A program made the translations under genes and the position numbers. This document shows, in pieces, positions 1 to 6,160 of a stretch of 14,954 nt of DNA. Origin of the DNA: a bacterium (GTDB lineage Bacteria; Patescibacteriota; Minisyncoccia; Phycocordibacterales; UBA10002). The notes beneath the pieces are model-generated. The model was not told the origin of the DNA, made no database searches, and saw only the letters and a list, made by a program, of their open reading frames with translations. The stretch lies in contig JAUSFR010000017.1 in NCBI GenBank assembly GCA_030649775.1, forward strand, positions 1-14,954. Direction: 5' to 3'. Each line of letters opens with the position of its first letter. The first letter of the stretch is position 1.

Positions 1-441
1 AACTTTCTCAAGCTCGGTGGTCGCGAGAATAAAAATAACGTGCGCGGGTGGCTCTTCAAGAGTTTTAAGGAGTGCGTTGAAAGCTTCCTTGGTAAGCATA
101 TGCACTTCGTCCACAATATATATTTTATATTTTGATTCAAACGGTACTGAAGAGACTCCCTCACGAAGAAGCCGAATGTCGTCAATACCGCGGTTGGATG
201 CTGCATCTATTTCATACAGGTCACTTTCACTCGTGCCGAGGGCATTCGCGAGAATTCGGGCCACGCTGGTCTTCCCTGTCCCGCGTGAACCGCAAAAAAG
301 ATAGGCGTGAGCGACACGGCCGAGTTTAATCGCTCCCTCCAGCGCTTCCACGACATGCTCTTGCCCCAAAACTTCCTTGAAGGACTGCGGGCGGTATTTG
401 CGATAGAGCACTGCACTTGCCCCGTTAGAATTTTCACTCAT
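1..441 (-). CDS. dnaX: DNA polymerase III gamma/tau subunit (DnaX), N-terminal part, cut by window edge
   Basis: This is the clamp-loader ATPase of the replicative polymerase; 147 codons are visible and the frame is open to base 1. The ATG at 441-439 gives a classic DnaX start, with LYRKYRP at residues 12-18 and LGQEH at 25-29. The Walker A sequence is GSRGTGKTS (about residues 50-58) and the Walker B is IYIVDEVHML. The sensor-1 region ends FILATTELEKV at the edge. The EIDAASNRGIDDIR motif is typical of DnaX. The odd feature is that the four-cysteine zinc module normally lying between the Walker A helix and EIDAAS is missing: ARILANALGTSESDLYEIDAAS runs straight through. No Shine-Dalgarno precedes the ATG. 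A TATACT box sits about 95 bases upstream (544-539, minus) without a good -35. Identity is firm; tau or gamma length cannot be judged. Confidence 0.95.
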   Translation of the reverse strand, partial: MSENSNGASAVLYRKYRPQSFKEVLGQEHVVEALEGAIKLGRVAHAYLFCGSRGTGKTSVARILANALGTSESDLYEIDAASNRGIDDIRLLREGVSSVPFESKYKIYIVDEVHMLTKEAFNALLKTLEEPPAHVIFILATTELEKV

Positions 442-557
442 ACTATGCTGATTTTTAGATTAAGAAATCTCCGGCAAACTCCTAAACGATATCTGACTCA
501 CAGTCCCCAAAATTCTAGTGGGGTCTCATATGCTCCGTAGTATACCGAACTCCGTAC

Positions 558-581
558 AAAAAAACGACCCGCGGAGGCGGG
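558..581 (-). terminator. Rho-independent terminator of the 652-966 gene
   Basis: On the minus strand CCCGC-CTCC-GCGGG is followed by TCG and a run of seven T (558-564). It lies 70 bases past the stop of the small minus-strand gene. A second inverted repeat (CATGCC 603-608 with GGCATG 622-627) lies between the stop and the terminator. Confidence 0.7.
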
Positions 582-651
582 GTAAAAAATGAGAGAAAAA
601 ATCATGCCTCGGGATTACCGTGGCATGAATGAACCGTGGCGATAGCTCGCT

Positions 652-966
652 TTACATGAGGCCCATTGCGCGAGCAACGGGTGTAATCACCCGAGAAAGG
701 CCGAACTTGAGTTTCGTCAAGAGCGTGGGTGGCGTTTCCTCGCGGTGAGGAGCCATGCTGATGAGATATTTTTCTCCTTCTTTGGCGCTCGCACGATAGC
801 GGGTTGCCCAGTACGTGAGAGCTTCAGAGCTGTACAGGACTCTGGAGAGGAGGTGGAGCTTTTGCTCTTCCGAAAGTCCGACCTTTTTGCAGGCTTTAAT
901 GAGTAGACGAGTCTCATCGGGGTATCCGGGAAACTGAAGTCTCAACTGCGCTTTGAATGACGGCAT
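652..966 (-). CDS. Hypothetical 104-residue basic protein
   Basis: I do not recognise a family. The protein is soluble and basic, with no signal peptide. Its middle (LSEEQKLHLLSRVLYSSEAL) looks helical, and the C-terminal third is rich in K, R, T and hydrophobic residues ending in VARAMGLM. The gene is supported by its context. AAAGGAAA, a good Shine-Dalgarno, lies about 8 bases before the ATG. A plausible promoter (TTGCAC, 16 bases, TAGCAT) sits at 1062-1035, and a T-tailed hairpin lies downstream at 581-558. It is therefore a single-gene unit between dnaX and a repeat cluster. The canonical ribosome binding site contrasts with dnaX and dus nearby, which lack one. Confidence 0.6.
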   Translation of the reverse strand: MPSFKAQLRLQFPGYPDETRLLIKACKKVGLSEEQKLHLLSRVLYSSEALTYWATRYRASAKEGEKYLISMAPHREETPPTLLTKLKFGLSRVITPVARAMGLM

Positions 967-1034
967 ACTGCTTTCCTTTTTGGTGAAGGTTTAGGTAGCG
1001 CCTATGAAGTTTTTGAGAACGCGACGCTTTGTTA

Positions 1035-1062
1035 ATGCTACGCTGAATTCCTAATCGTGCAA
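1035..1062 (-). promoter_or_regulatory. Putative promoter of the 652-966 gene
   Basis: On the minus strand, -35 TTGCAC (1062-1057), a 16-base spacer and -10 TAGCAT (1040-1035). Transcription would begin near 1028, giving a leader of about 60 bases with a Shine-Dalgarno at its end. The -35 starts 16 bases from the tandem repeats at 1078-1177, so anything bound to the repeats would sit next to this promoter. Confidence 0.45.
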
Positions 1063-1077
1063 GTGGGGGTGTGGACA

Positions 1078-1177
1078 ACCGCCGTAGGCGAGCAGTGGTC
1101 GAATGACCACAACCGCCGTAGGCGAGCAGTGGTCGTAGACCCACACCGCCTATGCGAGCAGTGGTCGTATGACCATA
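1078..1177. repeat. Three tandem copies of a 33-34 bp hairpin-rich repeat
   Basis: The units are 1078-1111, 1112-1144 and 1145-1177. Each begins ACCGCC and contains GCGAGCAGTGGTCG. Copies 1 and 2 agree over the first 24 bases; copy 3 has CTATGCG in place of CGTAGGCG. Copies 1 and 2 hold the small palindrome CGCC-GTA-GGCG. Copy 1 holds GTGGTC-GAAT-GACCAC, copy 3 a degraded version of it, and copy 2 has lost its right arm. There are no spacers, so it is not a CRISPR array. It lies upstream of the promoter of the 652-966 gene and downstream of a minus-strand terminator. It could be a binding-site cluster or the remnant of an expandable repeat. Confidence 0.85.
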
Positions 1178-1210
1178 AGTGCTAGGTGTTTTGATTTCTA
1201 AAATTGGCAC

Positions 1211-1240
1211 AAAAAAGGACGGGCTGGTTTGCTCCCGTCC
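1211..1240 (-). terminator. Rho-independent terminator, minus strand
   Basis: Minus strand GGACGGG (1240-1234), a 10-base loop, CCCGTCC (1223-1217), then six T (1216-1211). The stem is a perfect 7 bp, GC-rich. It ends a transcript coming from above 1240, in a stretch with no long gene, which suggests a short RNA or the dus 3' end. Confidence 0.75.
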
Positions 1241-1368
1241 CCGTTTCCCACAATGGGAAAAGTGAGAAACTCCGCACCTGACGTACCCTAGGTGTAGGGC
1301 AGTCATTTTCAGGGGAGCCCCTTGCCCGCGTGTTCCCCTTCAGGTACCGGTTAGATTTCCGTGATCAC
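1241..1368 (-). ncRNA. Candidate rod-shaped non-coding RNA (unassigned)
   Basis: The minus strand between 1368 and the terminator at 1211-1240 can fold into one long interrupted rod. The paired segments are GTGA (1368-1365) with TCAC (1265-1262), GAAA (1359-1356) with TTTC (1269-1266), ACCTGA (1345-1340) with TCAGGT (1281-1276), and GGGCA (1327-1323) with TGCCC (1301-1297). The tip is AGGG-GCTC-CCCT (1322-1311). A separate perfect hairpin follows, TTTCCCA-TTG-TGGGAAA (1260-1244). A rod with internal bubbles is the shape of 6S RNA, but I see no diagnostic sequence, so the class is left open. No convincing promoter was found just upstream. The remainder of the gene-free stretch 967-1491 holds the repeats, a possible 27-codon reading frame and a hairpin around the dus stop (1484-1500). 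Confidence 0.35.
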
Positions 1369-1434
1369 CCCCCTTCTGTTTTCGTAGAGTTTGTAAGTGC
1401 TCAAATGATAACAGAAGCTTTTTTTAATTTTCAT
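1351..1434 (-). CDS. Possible 27-residue small protein or leader peptide
   Basis: A minus-strand ATG at 1434-1432 is preceded by AAGAAGGT at about 6 bases spacing, one of the best Shine-Dalgarno sequences in the window. It opens a frame beginning MKIKKSFCYHL and ending GVITEI before TAA. The peptide is basic with one cysteine; no family is recognisable. Its 3' end overlaps the start of the rod-like fold and it is followed by the terminator at 1211-1240, so it could be a leader peptide or a small protein with a structured 3' region. The evidence rests on the ribosome binding site alone. Confidence 0.3.
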   Translation of the reverse strand: MKIKKSFCYHLSTYKLYENRRGVITEI

Positions 1435-1491
1435 ATGGTGACCTTCTTTTCGTTGTTCTCTTTAACCGACAAGAGCAGTATCCGACTGCTT

Positions 1492-2520
1492 CTAGCAGTC
1501 TACCACAGATGGTTTCTCTTGTTGAGTGATGTTCCACCGAACGATAAATTCGTCCACAATCCTCTCCACCTCCTCCGCCGTTTCGGTTTCCATAAGCTGT
1601 ACGCGAAGTTCCTTCGCTCCCTCAAAACCTTCAACGTAGGCTTTAAAATGTTTCTTCATAATGGCGAAGTTCTTAACCTTCCCCAGCAATTCCTCAAATA
1701 ATTTCGTATGTTCCACCAACACTTTAAGTCTTTTCTGTATGCCTAAATCGTGAATCGTGAATCGTGAATCTCCTTTTTGCTCCGCAAAAAGGAAAGGATT
1801 ACCAAAGATGGCACGACCGAGCATGACGCCGTCGGCTCCGGTCTCGGCGATACGTTTGTTCGCATCGGCAATAGTCAACACATCACCGTTGCCCAAAATA
1901 AGTGTTTCGCTTTTGAGCTGATTTCTGATTTCCACGGCACGCTTCACACGTTCCCAGTGCGCGGGAACTTTGGACATTTCCTTGCGCGTGCGCGCGTGGA
2001 TGGTAACCGCGGAAGGCTTCTCGGCGAGAAGCTCGGGAAGCCATGTTTCAAGCTCGTCCTTGTTGTATCCGAGGCGGGTTTTGACCGACACCGGAAGCGG
2101 ATAGGCGCCCTCCTTTGCCGAACGAAGAACCGCGCGGGCGAGTGCGGGATTTTTCATAAGCGCCGCCCCCGCGCCGGATTTTTCTATGGAACGGTCGGGA
2201 CAACCCATATTGATGTCCAATCCGTCAAAGCCAAGTTTCTTTATAAGTTTTCCCGCCTCAAACATCTTTTCTGGATTTCCGGAAAAAAGTTGCGCCACAA
2301 TCGGTCGTTCGGTTTCGGAGTACTGAAGGTCAACGAGTAATTTTTTCTGGCCGGCACTCATCAGCCCATCCGCGGACACGAACTCGGTCCACATTACGTC
2401 AGGACCTGCCGGCTTGCTGTACTTAGCGATGATACGCCGAAAAGCCACGTCGGTGACGTTCGCCATTGGCGCGAGCACCATAATTGGCTTCTGTAGCTTC
2501 CCCCAAAATCCATTCTGCAT
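1492..2520 (-). CDS. dus: tRNA-dihydrouridine synthase
   Basis: This flavoprotein reduces uridines in the tRNA D-loop with NAD(P)H. From the ATG at 2520 it is 342 residues, normal for the family. Visible Dus motifs are PIMVLAPMANVTD near the N-terminus (FMN site) and the catalytic cysteine in INMGCPDR (about residue 107). VKTRLGY supplies the conserved lysine and TIHARTR the histidine; GNGDV and MLGRAIFGNPFLF bind FMN phosphate. I chose ATG 2520 over an upstream GTG at 2544 because a TTGTCA/TACAGT promoter (2555-2527) lies between them and places transcription start on this ATG, making a leaderless mRNA likely. The coding sequence contains three tandem AATCGTG heptamers (1746-1766, plus-strand reading). 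A hairpin, GACTGCT-AGA-AGCAGTC, overlaps the stop codon. The exact subfamily cannot be set here. Confidence 0.95.
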   Translation of the reverse strand: MQNGFWGKLQKPIMVLAPMANVTDVAFRRIIAKYSKPAGPDVMWTEFVSADGLMSAGQKKLLVDLQYSETERPIVAQLFSGNPEKMFEAGKLIKKLGFDGLDINMGCPDRSIEKSGAGAALMKNPALARAVLRSAKEGAYPLPVSVKTRLGYNKDELETWLPELLAEKPSAVTIHARTRKEMSKVPAHWERVKRAVEIRNQLKSETLILGNGDVLTIADANKRIAETGADGVMLGRAIFGNPFLFAEQKGDSRFTIHDLGIQKRLKVLVEHTKLFEELLGKVKNFAIMKKHFKAYVEGFEGAKELRVQLMETETAEEVERIVDEFIVRWNITQQEKPSVVDC

Positions 2521-2526
2521 AGCGAC

Positions 2527-2555
2527 ACTGTACCGTACTTGCACTTACTTGACAA
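2527..2555 (-). promoter_or_regulatory. Promoter of dus, leaderless arrangement
   Basis: Minus strand -35 TTGTCA (2555-2550), a 17-base spacer and -10 TACAGT (2532-2527). Six bases separate the -10 from the dus ATG, so the transcript should start on or beside that codon. The -35 overlaps the -35 of the divergent plus-strand promoter by five bases. Confidence 0.55.
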
Positions 2556-2576
2556 ATATGATTTATATGCTAATTT
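2549..2576 (+). promoter_or_regulatory. Promoter of the 2601 membrane protein gene
   Basis: The -35 is a perfect TTGACA (2549-2554), the spacer is 16 bases, and the -10 is TAATTT (2571-2576) preceded by an extended TGC. Expected start is near 2583, giving an 18-base leader to the ATG at 2601. Confidence 0.7.
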
Positions 2577-2600
2577 CTAAAATTGAAATCAACTGCTCTT

Positions 2601-3134
2601 ATGAAAAAAATACTGACTCGTGTTTCTCGTCGCGTCCTTCTCGCCACTACCTACGGAGTGGGAACCTTGGTTTTTGTGTCTAGTCTTTTGGGACTTATGT
2701 TTTTACTTTGGTTATTGGTACTTCCCGAAGAGCGGGTTATCTACCTCGGTTACTCTAGCGTTTTCCTCTTTGTCATCGTCGTCGTAACCTTCGTCGCCGG
2801 ACGAGATTTTGAGCGAAAGACATTACTTGGGCGTCCGATTGGCGTAGAGGGACTGACGACTCCAGGAACGTGGCTGCCGCAAAGTGAGGGTCTTTTCCGA
2901 ATTCTGAACAAGCACGAGTTGGGGAAAGGATTGGCAATGGGTATCTTTTTGAAGGTAGGGGATATTCAACTTGCCATGGGTGCCCCCGAAAAAGCGCAAA
3001 TAAGAAAACTTTTTTGCGTCATTGCGCAGACAGAACTTATCCCGAGTGAGCCGAGGTTTGTGAAGCTCACCTATGACCAAAGGAGTCATCTGACACTTTC
3101 GGTATTACCCGAACAAAATCCGGAGATAAACTGA
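2601..3134 (+). CDS. Hypothetical two-helix membrane protein
   Basis: The 177-residue product starts with a basic segment (MKKILTRVSRR). Two hydrophobic helices follow, about residues 18-41 (rich in L, F, V, W) and 48-67 (VFLFVIVVVTFVAG). A soluble C-terminal region of about 110 residues completes the protein. No catalytic motif or known family is visible. The two helices predict that both ends lie on the same side, probably cytoplasmic given the positive N-terminus. The gene stands alone: a consensus-like promoter at 2549-2576 and a strong terminator at 3152-3179 bracket it. A TTG at 2583 in frame would start exactly at the predicted transcript start, but I prefer the ATG at 2601. No Shine-Dalgarno is present. 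Confidence 0.8.
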   Translation: MKKILTRVSRRVLLATTYGVGTLVFVSSLLGLMFLLWLLVLPEERVIYLGYSSVFLFVIVVVTFVAGRDFERKTLLGRPIGVEGLTTPGTWLPQSEGLFRILNKHELGKGLAMGIFLKVGDIQLAMGAPEKAQIRKLFCVIAQTELIPSEPRFVKLTYDQRSHLTLSVLPEQNPEIN

Positions 3135-3151
3135 AAAACCCCAGACCTTTC

Positions 3152-3179
3152 GCGCGTGGAGCCATCCACGCGCTTTTTT
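3152..3179 (+). terminator. Rho-independent terminator after the 2601 gene
   Basis: GCGCGTGGA (3152-3160), loop GCCA, TCCACGCGC (3165-3173), then six T. The stem is a perfect 9 bp, 17 bases beyond the stop. The opposite strand lacks a T run after the same hairpin, so it mainly serves the plus strand, though it also separates this gene from the convergent Clp-like gene. Confidence 0.9.
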
Positions 3180-3192
3180 ATATCAAAAAATG

Positions 3193-5655
3193 CTACTGCA
3201 GGTCGGTGCCGGAGAGCTCCACCTTGGAGCCAGCGGAGAGTTCACCCCGGAGCATTTTTTCGGCAATCGCCTGCTCAACCTTTTCCTGAATGGCGCGGTT
3301 CATCGGACGCGCGCCGAACTTCGGGTCCTGTCCGACGGAGACGAGAAAATCAAGTAGAGGGTCGGTGATAATAAGTTCAAGCCCTTTTTCTTTGAGTCGC
3401 TTCGCGAGTTTTTGGAGTTGAAACTTCGCGATAATTTTGAGATTTTCGGCCGTGAGCGGGTGGAACAAGATTACTCCGTCAAAGCGGTTCAGAAGTTCGG
3501 GTTTGAAAATCGCGCGGTTAATGATTTCGGTAAGCACTATATCTTTCCCCTTGCCCCCTATTTCATCCTTCATGTTCCATATGACATCGCTTGCGGCGTT
3601 TGAGGTGGCGATGATAATAAGATTGCGCGCGTTTACACGCTTTCCCGTAACGTCGGTGAAGAACCCCTCGTCAAGAATCTGCAAAAAAAGGTCGTGTACC
3701 TCTTTGTTGGTTTTTTCAAACTCGTCAAGAAGGAGCACTCCGTACGGATGTTCTCGGAGGAGCGAGGCAAGCACGCCCGCTTTCCCACTCTCAAACGTGC
3801 CAATGAGTCGGGAAAGCGCGTCGTCACCCTGAAACTCCGACATATCAAGTCGTATAATATTTTTTTCGTCTCCAAAAAAAGCCTGCGCGAGCGCCTTCGT
3901 CGTCTCGGTCTTACCTACGCCGGTGGGACCCAAAAACAGGAATGAGCCCATTGGGCGATTCGGGGAGCTGATACCCGAACGCGCGCGCCGAAGCGCGCCC
4001 GAGATGGCACTCACCGCTTCGTCTTGCCCGACAATGCGCTCGTGAAGCACCTCTTCAAGTTTGAGCAGTTTGGAACGCTCCTCCCCTTTCGCCTCCGAGA
4101 CCGAGATGCCGGTTTTTCGGGACACAAGCTCAAGAACATCCTCCCGAAGTATCACTTTTTTTCCTCCGGCTTTTATCTTGGGAACAAGCTCAAGCAAAAG
4201 GTCTATGGCCTTGTCGGGCATCACCCCCTCAAAGAAATATCGTTCGGCGCTCTCCGCGACCGCGCGAAGCGCGGGGTAGGTGAAGTACACCCCCTCCTTC
4301 ATCTCGGCGCGGAGCGCCTCATCTTCCAGAATGGGAAGCGAGCCTGCGACGCCTGCTCCTTCAAGGAGCACTCGCTCAAAACGCTCGCGGATTTTCGGAT
4401 TCGGCTCTAGCGTCTGATGAAACGCGCCAAGCTCGGCGAGCGCGACAATCTGAATGTTTTGCGACGTGAGAAACGGGTCAAGAAGCGAGAGTATATCGGA
4501 GCCAAGCTCTTTCGCTCCCTGAAAAAGCTTCTCAAAGTTATCAAGAGTAAGGATAATGTTTCCCGCCGCCGAGGCCTCCTGCAATAGTTTCCGAAGTTCC
4601 TCCTCAAACGGGACACGTTCCTTCATCGCGGAAACGAACAGTGCTCCGTCAAGAACAAAGATAATCTTGTGTTCAAGCGGGGGAAGCACCGTACCGGCAC
4701 TGATGTGCCTTGCGAGCCTCGCAAGCGGGGCGAGCTTCGGTACCCCCTCCTCGCCGACGAGAAGCACGTTTGATTCGCGTCCGCGCGAAAGAATACGCTC
4801 AATTTCCTCGGCTTCGTGTTTTCCGAAACCTCCCGTTCCCGCGGATGCGAAGGCGCGGTGCTCCGTAAGCGCTGTCGCATAGCGCTCCAGATGCACGATT
4901 TCGCCGTACGCCCAATCTTTTCCGATTCCGGGAATTCTCCCGAGCGCGTCCTTGCTCCAGAAGCGAAGATGCTTTTTGTAATCCGCTTCCATCCGCGACA
5001 CCCAGAGGGCGGAGCCCACAAAATCGGTGGTGTCAATTTTCTTTGACGCGAGAAATGTCCGTAGTCCTTCATCATACACGATGAGTCCTTTCGCGAAGTG
5101 CGGAAGCGTTATCGGCTCCCCTTCTTCGCGAACGAGCTCAAACGCCACGGTGGGTACCGCGCGCTCCTTAAGAAACGAAATAATGTCTTCGGCCGAGAGT
5201 CCAAGGCGAGCAACGACCGCGCCCCCGAAACGCGACCCGAAAAAATCAAGTACCGGTTCGCCGTACCCTCTCGTCGCAACCCTCGCCACCTCATAGCGAA
5301 GGAGCGCGGGAAGCAAAGCAAACTCCGGAAGTATCGTATCGGCATCTTTGAAATAGAAGGAAGCGAAAAATCCGTACCAGAGGGCCGGCACGAGCCAGAG
5401 CCCCAGCAGAAGAAAGAATGCCGATTGCGCGAGCGGAAGAAAGTGAACGAAACGAGCCACCCCTTCCGGAAATGTGGACACGAGAAACGGGACTTTTTCA
5501 AACAAGAACAACCCTCCCCACAGCGCGCCCGAAAGTACGGCGAGGACGCGCAAGATTTTTTGGGTGGTATGCAGACGCGAACCGGAAATAACGCCTTCGG
5601 TTTGGAGCGCTCCACGGTATGCTCTCGCCTCTTGTTGAAGTGCTGAGTAATCCAT
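3193..5655 (-). CDS. Membrane-anchored Clp-family AAA+ ATPase with degenerate first ATPase module
   Basis: The 820-residue protein belongs to the ClpA/ClpB/ClpC unfoldase family. Instead of a Clp N-domain it starts with a short soluble stretch and two hydrophobic segments (about 33-54 and 70-100). D1 lies at about 255-430. Where its Walker A should be, it reads GEEGVPKLA (301-309), lacking GKT. Its Walker B reads IILTLDNFEK, with N in place of the catalytic E, and the usual double arginine before F is ERF. D2 is intact: GPTGVGKT (576-583), LLLDEFEK (D644, E645), ATSNA sensor 1, ELLNRFD (R724) and sensor 2 GARP (R783). I see no IGF/LGF-type tripeptide for ClpP docking. The start at 5655 follows the upstream stop by 2 nt; a start at 5727 would overlap that gene. 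It is probably a membrane-tethered remodelling ATPase powered by D2; substrate unknown. Confidence 0.9.
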   Translation of the reverse strand: MDYSALQQEARAYRGALQTEGVISGSRLHTTQKILRVLAVLSGALWGGLFLFEKVPFLVSTFPEGVARFVHFLPLAQSAFFLLLGLWLVPALWYGFFASFYFKDADTILPEFALLPALLRYEVARVATRGYGEPVLDFFGSRFGGAVVARLGLSAEDIISFLKERAVPTVAFELVREEGEPITLPHFAKGLIVYDEGLRTFLASKKIDTTDFVGSALWVSRMEADYKKHLRFWSKDALGRIPGIGKDWAYGEIVHLERYATALTEHRAFASAGTGGFGKHEAEEIERILSRGRESNVLLVGEEGVPKLAPLARLARHISAGTVLPPLEHKIIFVLDGALFVSAMKERVPFEEELRKLLQEASAAGNIILTLDNFEKLFQGAKELGSDILSLLDPFLTSQNIQIVALAELGAFHQTLEPNPKIRERFERVLLEGAGVAGSLPILEDEALRAEMKEGVYFTYPALRAVAESAERYFFEGVMPDKAIDLLLELVPKIKAGGKKVILREDVLELVSRKTGISVSEAKGEERSKLLKLEEVLHERIVGQDEAVSAISGALRRARSGISSPNRPMGSFLFLGPTGVGKTETTKALAQAFFGDEKNIIRLDMSEFQGDDALSRLIGTFESGKAGVLASLLREHPYGVLLLDEFEKTNKEVHDLFLQILDEGFFTDVTGKRVNARNLIIIATSNAASDVIWNMKDEIGGKGKDIVLTEIINRAIFKPELLNRFDGVILFHPLTAENLKIIAKFQLQKLAKRLKEKGLELIITDPLLDFLVSVGQDPKFGARPMNRAIQEKVEQAIAEKMLRGELSAGSKVELSGTDLQ

Positions 5656-5657
5656 AG

Positions 5658-6044
5658 TTAAAAGGTTGCGAGACCAAAAATCCCGCGCACAATGAGTCCT
5701 ATGATGATGACCGGCGCAAGTGGCCACACGAGTAGCAGAGCGAAAAAGAAAAGGGAGAAAAGCACGAGTGACACAAACCCCACAAGAATGGTGAGCGTGC
5801 GAGCGAAGAAACCGATAAAGCGCAAAATCAGATTGATGATAAGACTCCCGATAAACCCTGCAGTTTCTTTACTTCCCGCCTCCTTCAAGCGATGCCACGG
5901 AGAAAGTAGCGTTCCCGCCAAGATACGAATGGAGAAAAAATTCCACAAAAACCACGAAAGGTTGCGATACCACCGCAGGAGGTCGCCCCACGCGGTGGTG
6001 TAGTGCCAGAGAAGATAGCTGATTGGTAAAGAAAATGGAGACAT
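5658..6044 (-). CDS. Small tryptophan-rich membrane protein, partner of the Clp-like ATPase
   Basis: The 128-residue product begins MSPFSLPISYLLWHYT and has an aromatic-rich N-terminal half (WGDLLRWYRNLSWFLWNFF), then a polar stretch with SPWHRLKE. Two long hydrophobic stretches follow, about residues 65-85 and 88-126, the latter rich in L, F, V and I and probably two helices. I know of no assigned function. Its stop is 2 nt from the start of the Clp-like gene, so the two are co-transcribed and probably translationally coupled. A promoter with a perfect TATAAT box lies at 6121-6093, giving a leader of about 42 bases. An ATG 33 bases further upstream is in frame, but it falls close to the predicted transcript start and adds residues unlike the rest. 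It may be an assembly partner or membrane adaptor for the ATPase; this is inference from coupling. Confidence 0.85.
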   Translation of the reverse strand: MSPFSLPISYLLWHYTTAWGDLLRWYRNLSWFLWNFFSIRILAGTLLSPWHRLKEAGSKETAGFIGSLIINLILRFIGFFARTLTILVGFVSLVLFSLFFFALLLVWPLAPVIIIGLIVRGIFGLATF

Positions 6045-6092
6045 GAGAATTGATTCACGATTCAAGAAGCAAGACACACGAAATATCTACCT

Positions 6093-6121
6093 ATTATAGA
6101 CCACAGAGCGAATTTACTGAA
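6093..6121 (-). promoter_or_regulatory. Promoter of the membrane protein/Clp-like operon
   Basis: Minus strand -10 TATAAT (6098-6093, perfect) with a weak -35 TTCAGT (6121-6116) at 17 bases. The predicted start near 6086 lies between ftsQ and the operon, so the pair can be expressed independently of ftsQ. Confidence 0.6.
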
Positions 6122-6160
6122 AGTATCTTCTTGATTCCTGAATCATGCTTCCTGTATCCA

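Noticed and set aside
1070..1078. DnaA box and replication origin (TTGTCCACA on the minus strand)
   Set aside because: It is a single site one base from consensus, with no cluster, no dnaA or dnaN and no AT-rich unwinding region.
1078..1177. CRISPR array
   Set aside because: The copies abut with no spacers, there are only three, and there are no cas genes.
914..1306. A 130-codon minus-strand frame
   Set aside because: It runs through the tandem repeats and the terminator at 1211-1240 and overlaps the start of the better supported 652-966 gene. Its composition follows the repeats.
2521..2544. GTG start for dus
   Set aside because: It lies upstream of the predicted -10 box and adds residues outside the Dus family start.
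4024..5646. Several long plus-strand frames opposite the Clp-like gene
   Set aside because: They are antisense shadows of a GC-rich coding region, with R/S-rich composition and no start signals.
5656..5727. Longer N-terminus for the Clp-like protein
   Set aside because: It would overlap the upstream gene by 70 bases and adds a histidine- and cysteine-rich segment unlike the rest. The ATG at 5655 is 2 nt from the upstream stop.
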